A program made the translations under genes and the position numbers. DNA of 41,567 nt from Treponema sp. (GTDB taxonomy: Bacteria; Spirochaetota; Spirochaetia; Treponematales; Treponemataceae), in NCBI GenBank assembly GCA_004554075.1, contig SFOB01000014.1, forward strand, positions 1-41,567, written 5' to 3'. Positions 31,539 through 38,485 of the stretch are shown piece after piece (positions within the stretch are counted from its first letter, which is position 1; every line of letters begins with the position of its first letter). Below the pieces are notes generated by a model, which worked only from the letters and a program-made list of their open reading frames with translations, was not told the origin of the DNA and made no database searches.

Positions 31539-31677
31539 GTCATGCTGAACCTTCGCAGCATAGCTGCTCGGAGACTCGCTAAAAACAGTCCACTGGACTG
31601 TTTTTACACTGCTATGCAGTGTCGCTCCCTATGTTTCAGCATCTACAATTGAGATCCCGAAACAAGTTCGGGATGAC
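31539..31677 (+). repeat. Composite hairpin repeat, copy 2
   Basis: The layout equals 1286-1424. Hairpin A (GTCATGCTGAAC ... GTTTCAGCATCT, 31539-31644) is interrupted by the inner element CTTCGCAGCA...GTCGCTCCCTA (31551-31631). The inverted partner follows intact (AGATCCCGAA-ACA-AGTTCGGGATGAC, 31652-31677). The inner stems are AAAAACAGTCC/GGACTGTTTTT (31581-31591/31595-31605) and ACACTGC/GCAGTGT (31606-31622). Compared with copy 1, bases in both arms have changed together. Confidence 0.8.
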
Positions 31678-31685
31678 GATGCAGT

Positions 31686-32183
31686 TTATCTACCGCAGCA
31701 CTGCTTGTATTTCTTTCCGCTTCCGCAAGGGCATGGATCGTTACGACCAACCTTTGCACCAACACGTTTTACAGTTGTAGGAATTACATTACCTGCAACA
31801 TATTTCCAGTCATCATTAACCTTCTTGAAAAGAGAGATTTCGTGATGAACATCGTGCATATTGTGGAGAGTGTAGTCTGCTTCAAATTCAACGATTTCTT
31901 CGTCTTCTTTTTCGCCTTTTTCTGTGCGGAGAATTTTAAGTCCGTTCCACTGTGACTGCTTGCTCCAGTCTTCTGTTGCCTTGCGATCAATTTCGCCGAT
32001 TCCTTCGCCTTCTTCGCAAGAGTTGATGATGTAGTCGATTTCATGAACTACATAAGAAGTGTAGCGTGCGCGCATACAAGCTTCTGCACTAGGAGCCTTA
32101 ATTTTTCCTTTAATGATTGGTTCACAGCATTCGCCATATTTTTTGCCCGAACCACAAGGGCATAATTCGTTTGTATTACTCAT
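31686..32183 (-). CDS. YchJ-like SEC-C motif protein
   Basis: This 165-residue protein has a SEC-C zinc motif at each end (CPCGSGKKYGECC near 6-18 and CPCGSGKKYKQCC near the C-terminus). Between them is a YchJ-type domain starting 'PSAEACMRARYTSYVVHEID' and containing 'VEFEADY'. YchJ-like proteins fold like NTF2 and have no fixed role. The ATG at 32183 is preferred over 32192 because TAAAAT ends 7 nt upstream, giving a leaderless start. Confidence 0.85.
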   Translation of the reverse strand: MSNTNELCPCGSGKKYGECCEPIIKGKIKAPSAEACMRARYTSYVVHEIDYIINSCEEGEGIGEIDRKATEDWSKQSQWNGLKILRTEKGEKEDEEIVEFEADYTLHNMHDVHHEISLFKKVNDDWKYVAGNVIPTTVKRVGAKVGRNDPCPCGSGKKYKQCCGR

Positions 32184-32190
32184 AAAAATC

Positions 32191-32219
32191 ATTTTAATGA
32201 ATTAATGGATGTAGAGCAA
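32191..32219 (-). promoter_or_regulatory. Promoter of the YchJ-like gene
   Basis: Minus-strand TTGCTC (32214-32219), 17-bp spacer, TAAAAT (32191-32196), 7 nt to the ATG. The divergent aldo/keto reductase has a -10 candidate TATACT at 32235-32240 (9 nt before its ATG), so the two promoters sit back to back. Confidence 0.6.
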
Positions 32220-32249
32220 CTGCGATTATTTCTCTATACTGTAAGTAAT

Positions 32250-33440
32250 ATGCAATATAGAAAAGATAAACATGGAAAAGACATTTCTCTTCTTGGCTAC
32301 GGCTGCATGCGTTTTACCACAAAGGCAGGCCGTATAGATTTAGACAAAGCAGAAAAGGAAATTCTTGCTGCTGTGGAAGCAGGTGTTAATTATTTTGATA
32401 CCGCTTATATTTATACAGGAAGTGAAGCCGCCCTTGGCGAAATTGTTGAAAAAAACAATCTTCGCAGCAAAATCAATATTGCAACAAAGCTGCCTCAGTA
32501 TCTTATTTCCAATAGTGCATCCATAGATAAGTATTTTACAGAAGAGCTTTCCCGCCTCCGCACAGACTATATTGATTATTACCTGATGCATCATCTTACA
32601 GACTTCTCTCAGTGGGAACGCCTTAAAAAAATTGGAATTGAAGAGTGGATTGCGCAGAAAAAGAAAAGCGGCGAAATCAGAAACATCGGTTTTTCTTTTC
32701 ACGGCACAACAGAAATGTTCATAAAGATTCTCAATGATTACGACTGGGATTTCTGTCTTGTTCAGTATAATTACCTTGATAAGGTTTCTCAGGCTGGCGA
32801 AGAAGGTGTAAAAGCCGCAGCTGCAAAGGGCGTTCCTGTTATGATTATGGAACCTTTGCGCGGCGGTAAACTTGTAGGTCTTCTTCCGGAAGCAGCAAAA
32901 AAAATGATTGCTTCAAATCCACGAGGCTGGTCTGCAGCAGAATGGGGCTTCCGCTGGCTTTATAACCAGAGCGAAGTTACCTGCGTTCTTTCCGGAATGA
33001 ACAGCATTGAAATGGTTCAGGAAAACTGCCGCATTGCAGATCAGGCAACCGCAGGACATTTTACTCAGGAAGATTTTGATTTTATAAATCAGATAATTGC
33101 AGAAATTAAAAGAACAGAAAAAGTTGGCTGCACAGGCTGCCGTTACTGCATGCCTTGCCCTAAAGGAATTGATATTCCGGGCCTCTTCCGCGCCTGGAAC
33201 CTTATGTATTCTGAATCTAAACGTTCCGGCCGTAAAGACTATTTCCAGACAACCGGCTTAAGAAAAGAAACCGCCTTTGCAACTGCCTGCATAGGCTGTG
33301 GAAAATGTGAAAAGCACTGCCCTCAGGAAATCCCAATCCGCGAAATGATTAAGAAAGCAGACAAGGATGTAAGTCCATTTATTCTGAAGGCTGGAATCAA
33401 AATCGCACGTAAATACATGCTGCGCGGGGCAAAAGAATGA
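32250..33440 (+). CDS. Aldo/keto reductase with C-terminal [4Fe-4S] ferredoxin-like domain
   Basis: This 396-residue protein has a TIM-barrel aldo/keto reductase (about 1-280). It has 'LLGYGCMRFTTKAGRIDLDK', the Asp of YFDTAYIYTGSE, the catalytic Lys in NIATKLP and His in 'DYYLMHHLTD'. The C-terminal part has CTGCRYCMPCPKGIDIP and CIGCGKCEKHCPQEIPI, two cysteine clusters for [4Fe-4S] centres. This is the common anaerobe type of unknown substrate. The ATG at 32250 follows TATACT by 9 nt; upstream in-frame codons overlap the divergent promoter. It overlaps the next gene by 4 bp. Confidence 0.9.
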   Translation: MQYRKDKHGKDISLLGYGCMRFTTKAGRIDLDKAEKEILAAVEAGVNYFDTAYIYTGSEAALGEIVEKNNLRSKINIATKLPQYLISNSASIDKYFTEELSRLRTDYIDYYLMHHLTDFSQWERLKKIGIEEWIAQKKKSGEIRNIGFSFHGTTEMFIKILNDYDWDFCLVQYNYLDKVSQAGEEGVKAAAAKGVPVMIMEPLRGGKLVGLLPEAAKKMIASNPRGWSAAEWGFRWLYNQSEVTCVLSGMNSIEMVQENCRIADQATAGHFTQEDFDFINQIIAEIKRTEKVGCTGCRYCMPCPKGIDIPGLFRAWNLMYSESKRSGRKDYFQTTGLRKETAFATACIGCGKCEKHCPQEIPIREMIKKADKDVSPFILKAGIKIARKYMLRGAKE

Positions 33441-34981
33441 GTAAAAACCTGATTACTCTTCAGAACTGCCGTATTGAAAATAACCGAACCGTTCTTGTAC
33501 CGGAACTTTCCTGGAAAATGAACGAAGGCGAGGTATGGCTTGTTATTGGTCCTAATGGCGGCGGTAAAGCTGATTTTTTGAATGCCCTGGCAGATGTTAA
33601 TGCCAGCGGGGCTGTAAAAATCACCCCGAATACAGACGGTCTTTTTTCTGATATTTTTTCTGCTTCTACCGAGCTTGTTTCACTTGAACGTGCAGCCCGC
33701 CTTATTCAGGAAGAAAGGGAAAATGATGAAAGTGATTATATTGAAGGCGGAGTAGATCATGGCCGCTCCGGCCGGGTTTTTATTTCACAGGGAATGGGAA
33801 TCCCAGTAACTTCTCCAGCCATCCAGCAGCTGGAAAATGATCCTTCCATTAAACTTTGCGGCATAGAAAAAATTCTGGACCGCGGCTTAAAGTATATGTC
33901 CACAGGTGAGATTCGCAGAACCCTTCTTGCCCGCGCCCTCCTTTCCGGCAAAGAACTTTTGATTTTAAGCGACCCTTTTGCCGGCCTTGATGTTCAGAGC
34001 CGCACAATTCTTTTAGACTTTTTTGATTCTATTGCAAAGAAAAGCTTTCCTCATATTATTCTTGGTCTGGAGCGCTGGCATGAGGTTCCGGATGCAGTAA
34101 CTCATGTAATTGAATTTGCTGATAAAAAAGTATCCTTCTCCGGCCCACGCGCCGAATACGAAAAACTGATTTCGGAGCGGGCAGCTGATACTAAAGCAGA
34201 CGAAGAAAAACAGAAGCAGAATTTTCAGGCAGGCTTTGAAGAACTGAAGCAGACAGCTGAAACTCCCGCCGAAGAGACCGGTGACTTCCTCGTAGAAATG
34301 CACAATGTAAACGTTGGCTGGGACGGACATCAGGTTCTGCAGAATCTGAACTGGAGCCTGCGCCGCGGCCAGCACTGGCTTGTCCGGGGGCCTAACGGAA
34401 GCGGCAAAACCACCTTCCTTGAACTTATAACCGGCGATAATATGCAGGTTTTCAGTAACGATATCCGCATTTTTGGTAACCGCCGCGGTTCGGGTGAAAC
34501 AATCTGGGATATTAAAAAGAGACTTGGAATTGTTTCTTACCGTCTTCATGTTGAATACAGAATGCTTGGAGGCACCTCTCTCCTGGCAGTAATCATAAGC
34601 GGCTTCCGCGACAGCATCGGCCTTTACGAGCAGCCTACAGACAGCGAAATAGAAGCTGCAAAAAAATGGCTTGCCCTGGGCGGTTTTGCGGGCCGTGAGT
34701 CAGAAAACTTTGGAAACCTTAGTTACGGTGAACAGCGGGCCGTTCTGATCTTGCGTTCCGCAGTTAAAACCCCGGAAATCCTGATTCTGGATGAGCCTTG
34801 CCACGGCCTGGACGAAAACTACCGCAGCAAAATCCTTCATCTGATGGAGCTTATAGGTAATGGCGGCACAACTACAATGCTGCACGTAACCCATGACCCG
34901 AGCGAGGTTCTTCCCTGTGAAAAGCACATTCTGGAGCTGCACCCCGGCGAAGACCCGATGTATAAGATTATCGAGCAATAA
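33437..34981 (+). CDS. ModF-like double ATP-binding cassette protein
   Basis: In this 514-residue protein with two cassettes, the second is complete: Walker A GPNGSGKTT (318-326), signature 'LSYGEQRAVLI' and ILILDEPCHGLD. The first is degenerate: the Walker A reads GPNGGGKAD (Ala for Ser/Thr), the Walker B reads LLILSDP (Ser and Asp for Asp and Glu), while the signature STGEIRR remains. This asymmetry and the length resemble ModF (PhrA), which is linked to molybdate or photorepair in other bacteria. No permease lies nearby. It is translationally coupled to the aldo/keto reductase (ATGA overlap). Confidence 0.8.
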   Translation: MSKNLITLQNCRIENNRTVLVPELSWKMNEGEVWLVIGPNGGGKADFLNALADVNASGAVKITPNTDGLFSDIFSASTELVSLERAARLIQEERENDESDYIEGGVDHGRSGRVFISQGMGIPVTSPAIQQLENDPSIKLCGIEKILDRGLKYMSTGEIRRTLLARALLSGKELLILSDPFAGLDVQSRTILLDFFDSIAKKSFPHIILGLERWHEVPDAVTHVIEFADKKVSFSGPRAEYEKLISERAADTKADEEKQKQNFQAGFEELKQTAETPAEETGDFLVEMHNVNVGWDGHQVLQNLNWSLRRGQHWLVRGPNGSGKTTFLELITGDNMQVFSNDIRIFGNRRGSGETIWDIKKRLGIVSYRLHVEYRMLGGTSLLAVIISGFRDSIGLYEQPTDSEIEAAKKWLALGGFAGRESENFGNLSYGEQRAVLILRSAVKTPEILILDEPCHGLDENYRSKILHLMELIGNGGTTTMLHVTHDPSEVLPCEKHILELHPGEDPMYKIIEQ

Positions 34982-35028
34982 CACATTTTTCTCACAACTT
35001 CCGCTTTCATTTTGCCGATAATCTATTT

Positions 35029-36108
35029 ATGAAAAAATCAATCAGCTTATTATTAATCCTCTCAGTTTTTTGCTGCGCCTGTTCTGCCCGCGGAAAAGCT
35101 GATACAGAAATTCCTTCAGAAGAAGTAGAATATGCCTTCAAAGGTGATGAACCTTCTGTAAACACTGAAGAAGAAAAACCCCTGCAGCCCCTCTACACCC
35201 TCCGCGAACCAAGCGGAAACCCGATTCCCCTTAGAGAAAGCTGGGGCTATGTTATGCAGAGCCGCCTGGACGAATATGACAATTCCATTCCACTTACAGA
35301 CGTCTGCTTCTTTTCTGCCGAAGTAAACTGCTACGGAGAACTTACCGCCATTCCTAATCGTTCGCGTATAAACACAAAGGGAGCCCGCTGCCACCTGGTA
35401 ATTACCTGCGACAGTAAATCTCTTACCCATTTTATTCTCGAACCGGGAAGCAAGGTCCGCAACAATCTTCTTAAAGCAATCGTAAAAGCCGGAGCTCCTT
35501 ATGATGGAGTTCAGATAGATTTTGAGCTCGTGCCAGCCCGCGACCGCAAGAACTTTATTTCCTTCTGTTCTGACCTCCGCTATATGCTGGGCAAGGCAAA
35601 ATGGTTTTCTATCTGCGTGCCAGCCCGCTTTAAGCTCCTTACAGAAGATATTTATCCTTATGCCGAAATTGCTAACTACTGTGACCGCGTTTTTGTAATG
35701 GCTTATGATGAACACTGGTCTGGAGGCCGCCCTGGTGCCGTTGCTTCTGTAGAATGGTGCCGCAAGGTTATGGAATATGCCCAGAAAGCCATTCCTCCTA
35801 AAAAACTGATAATGGGAGTGCCTTTTTATGGCCGAACCTGGGCAAGCGAAACTACAGCCGGAGCCTGGTATTTCAGCGGCGCCAACCGCATTATGACAGA
35901 GCATAAAGTAGAAGAAGTAAATTACGAAGAAGATATTCCGTCCTTCAAATATACCGCAGAAGTAGAAGTAACCGGCTATTTTAATGATGCCTATTCTATA
36001 GTCCAGCTCTGCCGCCTTTATCAGGATGCAGGAATCCAGAAAATGGGCTTCTGGCGTGTCGGTCAGGAAGATCCAGCCTTCTGGAACTGGATAAAAATCA
36101 GTAAATAG
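35029..36108 (+). CDS. Lipoprotein with glycoside hydrolase family 18-like domain
   Basis: In this 359-residue protein the signal MKKSISLLLILSVFCCACSA ends in a relaxed spirochaetal lipobox (Cys 18 likely). An acidic linker follows, then a TIM barrel with YDGVQIDFELV (the DxxDxDxE-type motif of GH18, final Glu as acid) and late 'LIMGVPFYGRTW'. It could cleave chitin, peptidoglycan or N-glycan-type links at the cell surface, or be an inactive binder. The start lies 6 nt after GATAAT (35017-35022), a leaderless type. Confidence 0.85.
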   Translation: MKKSISLLLILSVFCCACSARGKADTEIPSEEVEYAFKGDEPSVNTEEEKPLQPLYTLREPSGNPIPLRESWGYVMQSRLDEYDNSIPLTDVCFFSAEVNCYGELTAIPNRSRINTKGARCHLVITCDSKSLTHFILEPGSKVRNNLLKAIVKAGAPYDGVQIDFELVPARDRKNFISFCSDLRYMLGKAKWFSICVPARFKLLTEDIYPYAEIANYCDRVFVMAYDEHWSGGRPGAVASVEWCRKVMEYAQKAIPPKKLIMGVPFYGRTWASETTAGAWYFSGANRIMTEHKVEEVNYEEDIPSFKYTAEVEVTGYFNDAYSIVQLCRLYQDAGIQKMGFWRVGQEDPAFWNWIKISK

Positions 36109-36117
36109 GATTCAACT

Positions 36118-36150
36118 GTCATTCCCGGGCTTGACCCGGGAATCTTTTTT
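36118..36150 (+). terminator. GTCAT-hairpin repeat acting as terminator of the GH18 gene
   Basis: GTCAT-T-CCCGGG-CTTGA-CCCGGG-A-ATCT, then TTTTTT. A member of the GTCAT...ATCT hairpin family that also has all features of a Rho-independent terminator, 10 nt after the stop. Confidence 0.75.
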
Positions 36151-36180
36151 TAAAGTAGCACTTTTTCTCCTCCCGTGTGT

Positions 36181-36238
36181 TATAATATCAAGAAGAGGAA
36201 AAAGCCCTCTTATTCATTTTGCGGCTTTTTCCAGGAGG
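36181..36238 (+). promoter_or_regulatory. Promoter and hairpin leader of the frame-disrupted secreted-protein gene
   Basis: TATAAT (36181-36186) is followed by a perfect 10-bp inverted repeat GGAAAAAGCC (36197-36206) / GGCTTTTTCC (36223-36232). The ribosome binding site AGGAGG (36233-36238) starts at the base of this hairpin, 10 nt before the ATG at 36249. The hairpin may stabilise the mRNA or affect access to the site. Confidence 0.6.
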
Positions 36239-36248
36239 ATAAACGCTT

Positions 36249-36817
36249 ATGAAACGATTTTTATCTGTTTTATTAATTTTATTTACCGTATCTGCCAGTC
36301 TCGCTTTTGCTAAACCTGCAAATGAAGACCCTTTTGATTCTCTTATTGAAAAGCTGTTAAAAGATTTTGATGACGAAGGTCAGATTTGAGCAACAATGAA
36401 CGAAAAAAGATTTCTAAATCAGTTCAATTCTCACTTTACTGTGCAGATGTTATGGAAGTTGTAGCAAAATCAACTGATGCCGATTATATCTGTACAGGTA
36501 AAATTGAAGCCGACGGACCAAACTACATCATCAGTGCAAAACTTATTGATAATTATGATGATACAGTAATCGGTAAGGCAAAGCAGAAGGTTCCAAAGGA
36601 CTACTATGCAGCAAAGCCTTCAGACGTAAAGGTTCAGACAGTTGTAGTTGAAGATACTGTAGATGCAGACGATGTTCTTGGCGCCCTTGTTGTGGGAAGC
36701 ATTATCGGTGGAGTTTTCCATGCAGTAACAACTCCTCCACGCCCGGTTGTAGTTGAACGCCCAAGACCAGCTCCAAAGCCAAAGAAGCCTGCTAAAAAAC
36801 GTCCAAACCGTCCATAA
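36249..36817 (+). pseudogene. Secreted protein split in two frames (possible pseudogene or coupled pair)
   Basis: Frame 1 (36249-36389) gives 46 residues: a signal peptide MKRFLSVLLILFTVSASLAF with probable cleavage after AFA, then 25 residues. Frame 2 (36386-36817) begins at a TTG that overlaps the TGA and continues for 143 residues: 'DADYICTGKIEADGPNYIIS' looks like the C-terminal core of CsgG/LpoB-type or related periplasmic proteins, then a hydrophobic 'VLGALVVGSIIGGVFHAV' and a Pro/Lys/Arg-rich end. Frame 2 has no signal of its own and a stop at 36371-36373, so a -1 (or +2) change between 36371 and 36389 explains the split. Coupled translation of two proteins is the alternative. Confidence 0.6.
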
Positions 36818-36830
36818 AATCCTAATTAAG

Positions 36831-36858
36831 GAGGGGGAAGATTCCCCCTCTATTTTTT
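36831..36858 (+). terminator. Rho-independent terminator
   Basis: GAGGGGG (36831-36837), loop AAGATT, CCCCCTC (36844-36850), then TATTTTTTT. It lies 14 nt after the end of the split gene. The hairpin resembles the closing hairpin of the GC-rich repeats at 287, 4486 and 9960. Confidence 0.85.
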
Positions 36859-36923
36859 TACCTTGCCCCCGTTCTCTCTTTTCATTAAAATATTTTACAA
36901 TTACCTTCAATCAGGAGCTTACT

Positions 36924-38285
36924 ATGATTTTTTCACCAAATGAAATTCAGGAAACTGTAAATATGTTTATGCGCCAGAAGCTGGATATCCGCTGTATTAC
37001 AATGGGTATTTCCCTTCTGGATTGTGCCGATTCAGACAGCAAACGTGCCTGCGACAAGATTTACGACAAGATTATGAAGAAGGCCGGAAATCTCGTAAAA
37101 ACTGGTCAGGATATTGAAAAAGAGTTTGGTGTACCTATCATCAATAAACGAATCTCTGTAACTCCTATTGCCCTTGTAGCAGGTGCCAGCGAAGCAAAGA
37201 ACTACGTTCCATATATTAAAACACTCGACCGCTGTGCCCACGAACTTGGCGTAAACTTCATCGGCGGTTTTTCTGCCCTGGTTCAGAAAGGTATTACTCC
37301 AGCAGACCGCATCCTCATCGACTCAATTCCAGAGGCTCTCGCTACAACTGATTTTGTATGTTCAAGCGTAAATGTTGGTTCGACAAAATCCGGAATCAAC
37401 ATGGATGCCGTTAAGCTCATGGGTGAAACTATCGTAAAGACTGCAGAAGTTTCTAAAAACTGCGAAGTAAACGGCTGTGCAAAGCTGGTAGTTTTCTGTA
37501 ATGCTCCTGAAGACAACCCGTTTATGGCAGGTGCCTTCCACGGACCTGGAGAAGCAGACTGCGTAATCAACGTTGGTGTTTCTGGTCCTGGTGTTATTCT
37601 GGCCGCTGCTAAGGAATATAAGGGTCAGCCAATCAACGTGCTCGCTGATGGTATTAAAAAGATGGCATTTAAGATTACCCGTATGGGTCAGCTGGTTGGA
37701 AGCGAAGCCGCTAAGCGCCTTGGCGTAAACTTTGGTATTCTTGATTTGTCTCTCGCTCCTACTCCTGCCGTAGGCGACTCAGTTGCCCGCATTCTTGAAG
37801 AAATTGGTCTCGAAGGCTGTGGTGCTCCGGGAACAACTGCAGCCCTCGCTATGCTTACTGATATGGTAAAGAAGGGCGGTGTTATGGCTTCTACAAACGT
37901 TGGTGGTTTGAGCGGTGCCTTTATTCCTGTATCAGAAGATGAAGGTATGATTGAAGCTGCAAAGAACGGTTCTATCTGTCTTGAAAAGCTTGAAGCAATG
38001 ACCACAGTTTGTTCTGTAGGTCTGGATATGATTGCAATTCCTGGTGACACTCCGGCTACTACAATTTCCGGTATTCTTGCTGATGAATTTGCAATTGGTA
38101 TGGTAAACAATAAAACTACTGCCTGCCGCCTTATTCCGGCTCCTGGAAAGAAGGCTGGTGAATGGGTTGAGTTCGGTGGTTTGCTCGGAGGCTGCCCTGT
38201 TATGCCTGTAAGCAAGTTCGGCTGCGCAGACTTCATCAACCGCGGCGGAAGAATTCCGGCTCCAATTCATTCATTCCGCAACTAA
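36924..38285 (+). CDS. PFL family protein (UPF0210/DUF711)
   Basis: This 453-residue protein has full family length: start MIFSPNEIQETVNMFMRQKL, then 'DIRCITMGISLLDCADSD', 'GGFSALVQKGITPADRILID' and the end FGGLLGGCPVMPVSKFGCAD, then 'FINRGGRIPAPIHSFRN'. The family is related in fold to pyruvate formate-lyase but its function is not known; an ACT-domain partner that often sits upstream is absent here. The start has GGAG 9 nt upstream. The codons are markedly uniform, as in highly expressed genes. Confidence 0.93.
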   Translation: MIFSPNEIQETVNMFMRQKLDIRCITMGISLLDCADSDSKRACDKIYDKIMKKAGNLVKTGQDIEKEFGVPIINKRISVTPIALVAGASEAKNYVPYIKTLDRCAHELGVNFIGGFSALVQKGITPADRILIDSIPEALATTDFVCSSVNVGSTKSGINMDAVKLMGETIVKTAEVSKNCEVNGCAKLVVFCNAPEDNPFMAGAFHGPGEADCVINVGVSGPGVILAAAKEYKGQPINVLADGIKKMAFKITRMGQLVGSEAAKRLGVNFGILDLSLAPTPAVGDSVARILEEIGLEGCGAPGTTAALAMLTDMVKKGGVMASTNVGGLSGAFIPVSEDEGMIEAAKNGSICLEKLEAMTTVCSVGLDMIAIPGDTPATTISGILADEFAIGMVNNKTTACRLIPAPGKKAGEWVEFGGLLGGCPVMPVSKFGCADFINRGGRIPAPIHSFRN

Positions 38286-38286
38286 T

Positions 38287-38338
38287 GTCATTCTCGCGCT
38301 AGAACGTATTGTCATTCTCGGGCTTGCCCCGGGAATCT
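38287..38338 (+). repeat. Tandem GTCAT-hairpin repeats (one partial, one complete)
   Basis: A partial unit GTCATTCTCGCGCTAGAACG starts at 38287. A complete unit GTCAT-TCTCGGG-CTTGC-CCCGGGA-ATCT covers 38311-38338. It lies just after the PFL stop and before the ribosome binding site of the small lipoprotein. Confidence 0.75.
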
Positions 38339-38353
38339 CTTTCGGAGGGTTAC

Positions 38354-38485
38354 ATGAAAAAAGTATTAGTTTTAATCATCTTATCTATGGTTCTTTTTGC
38401 AAGCTGTTCATCAGTTTCCGTAACTCATGAAGACGGCTCTCACACTGTCCTTTATCCGGATGGAAGAATGGAGCATACTAATTGA
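38354..38485 (+). CDS. Small lipoprotein, 43 residues
   Basis: MKKVLVLIILSMVLFASCSS: a signal sequence with lipobox LFASC (Cys 18), then 25 residues ending in YPDGRMEHTN. The ribosome binding site GGAGGG (38344-38349) is well placed. The mature protein is tiny; its role is unknown. The stop overlaps the TTG start of the GNAT gene (TTGA), so the two are probably coupled. Confidence 0.7.
   Translation: MKKVLVLIILSMVLFASCSSVSVTHEDGSHTVLYPDGRMEHTN

Noticed and set aside
36753..36923. 57-codon extension before the PFL gene
   Set aside because: It overlaps the upstream gene and its terminator; GGAG before 36924 and the family's usual N-terminus decide the start.
38287..38338. CRISPR-like direct repeats
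   Set aside because: Only two adjacent units, one partial, with no spacers; they belong to the dispersed hairpin family.
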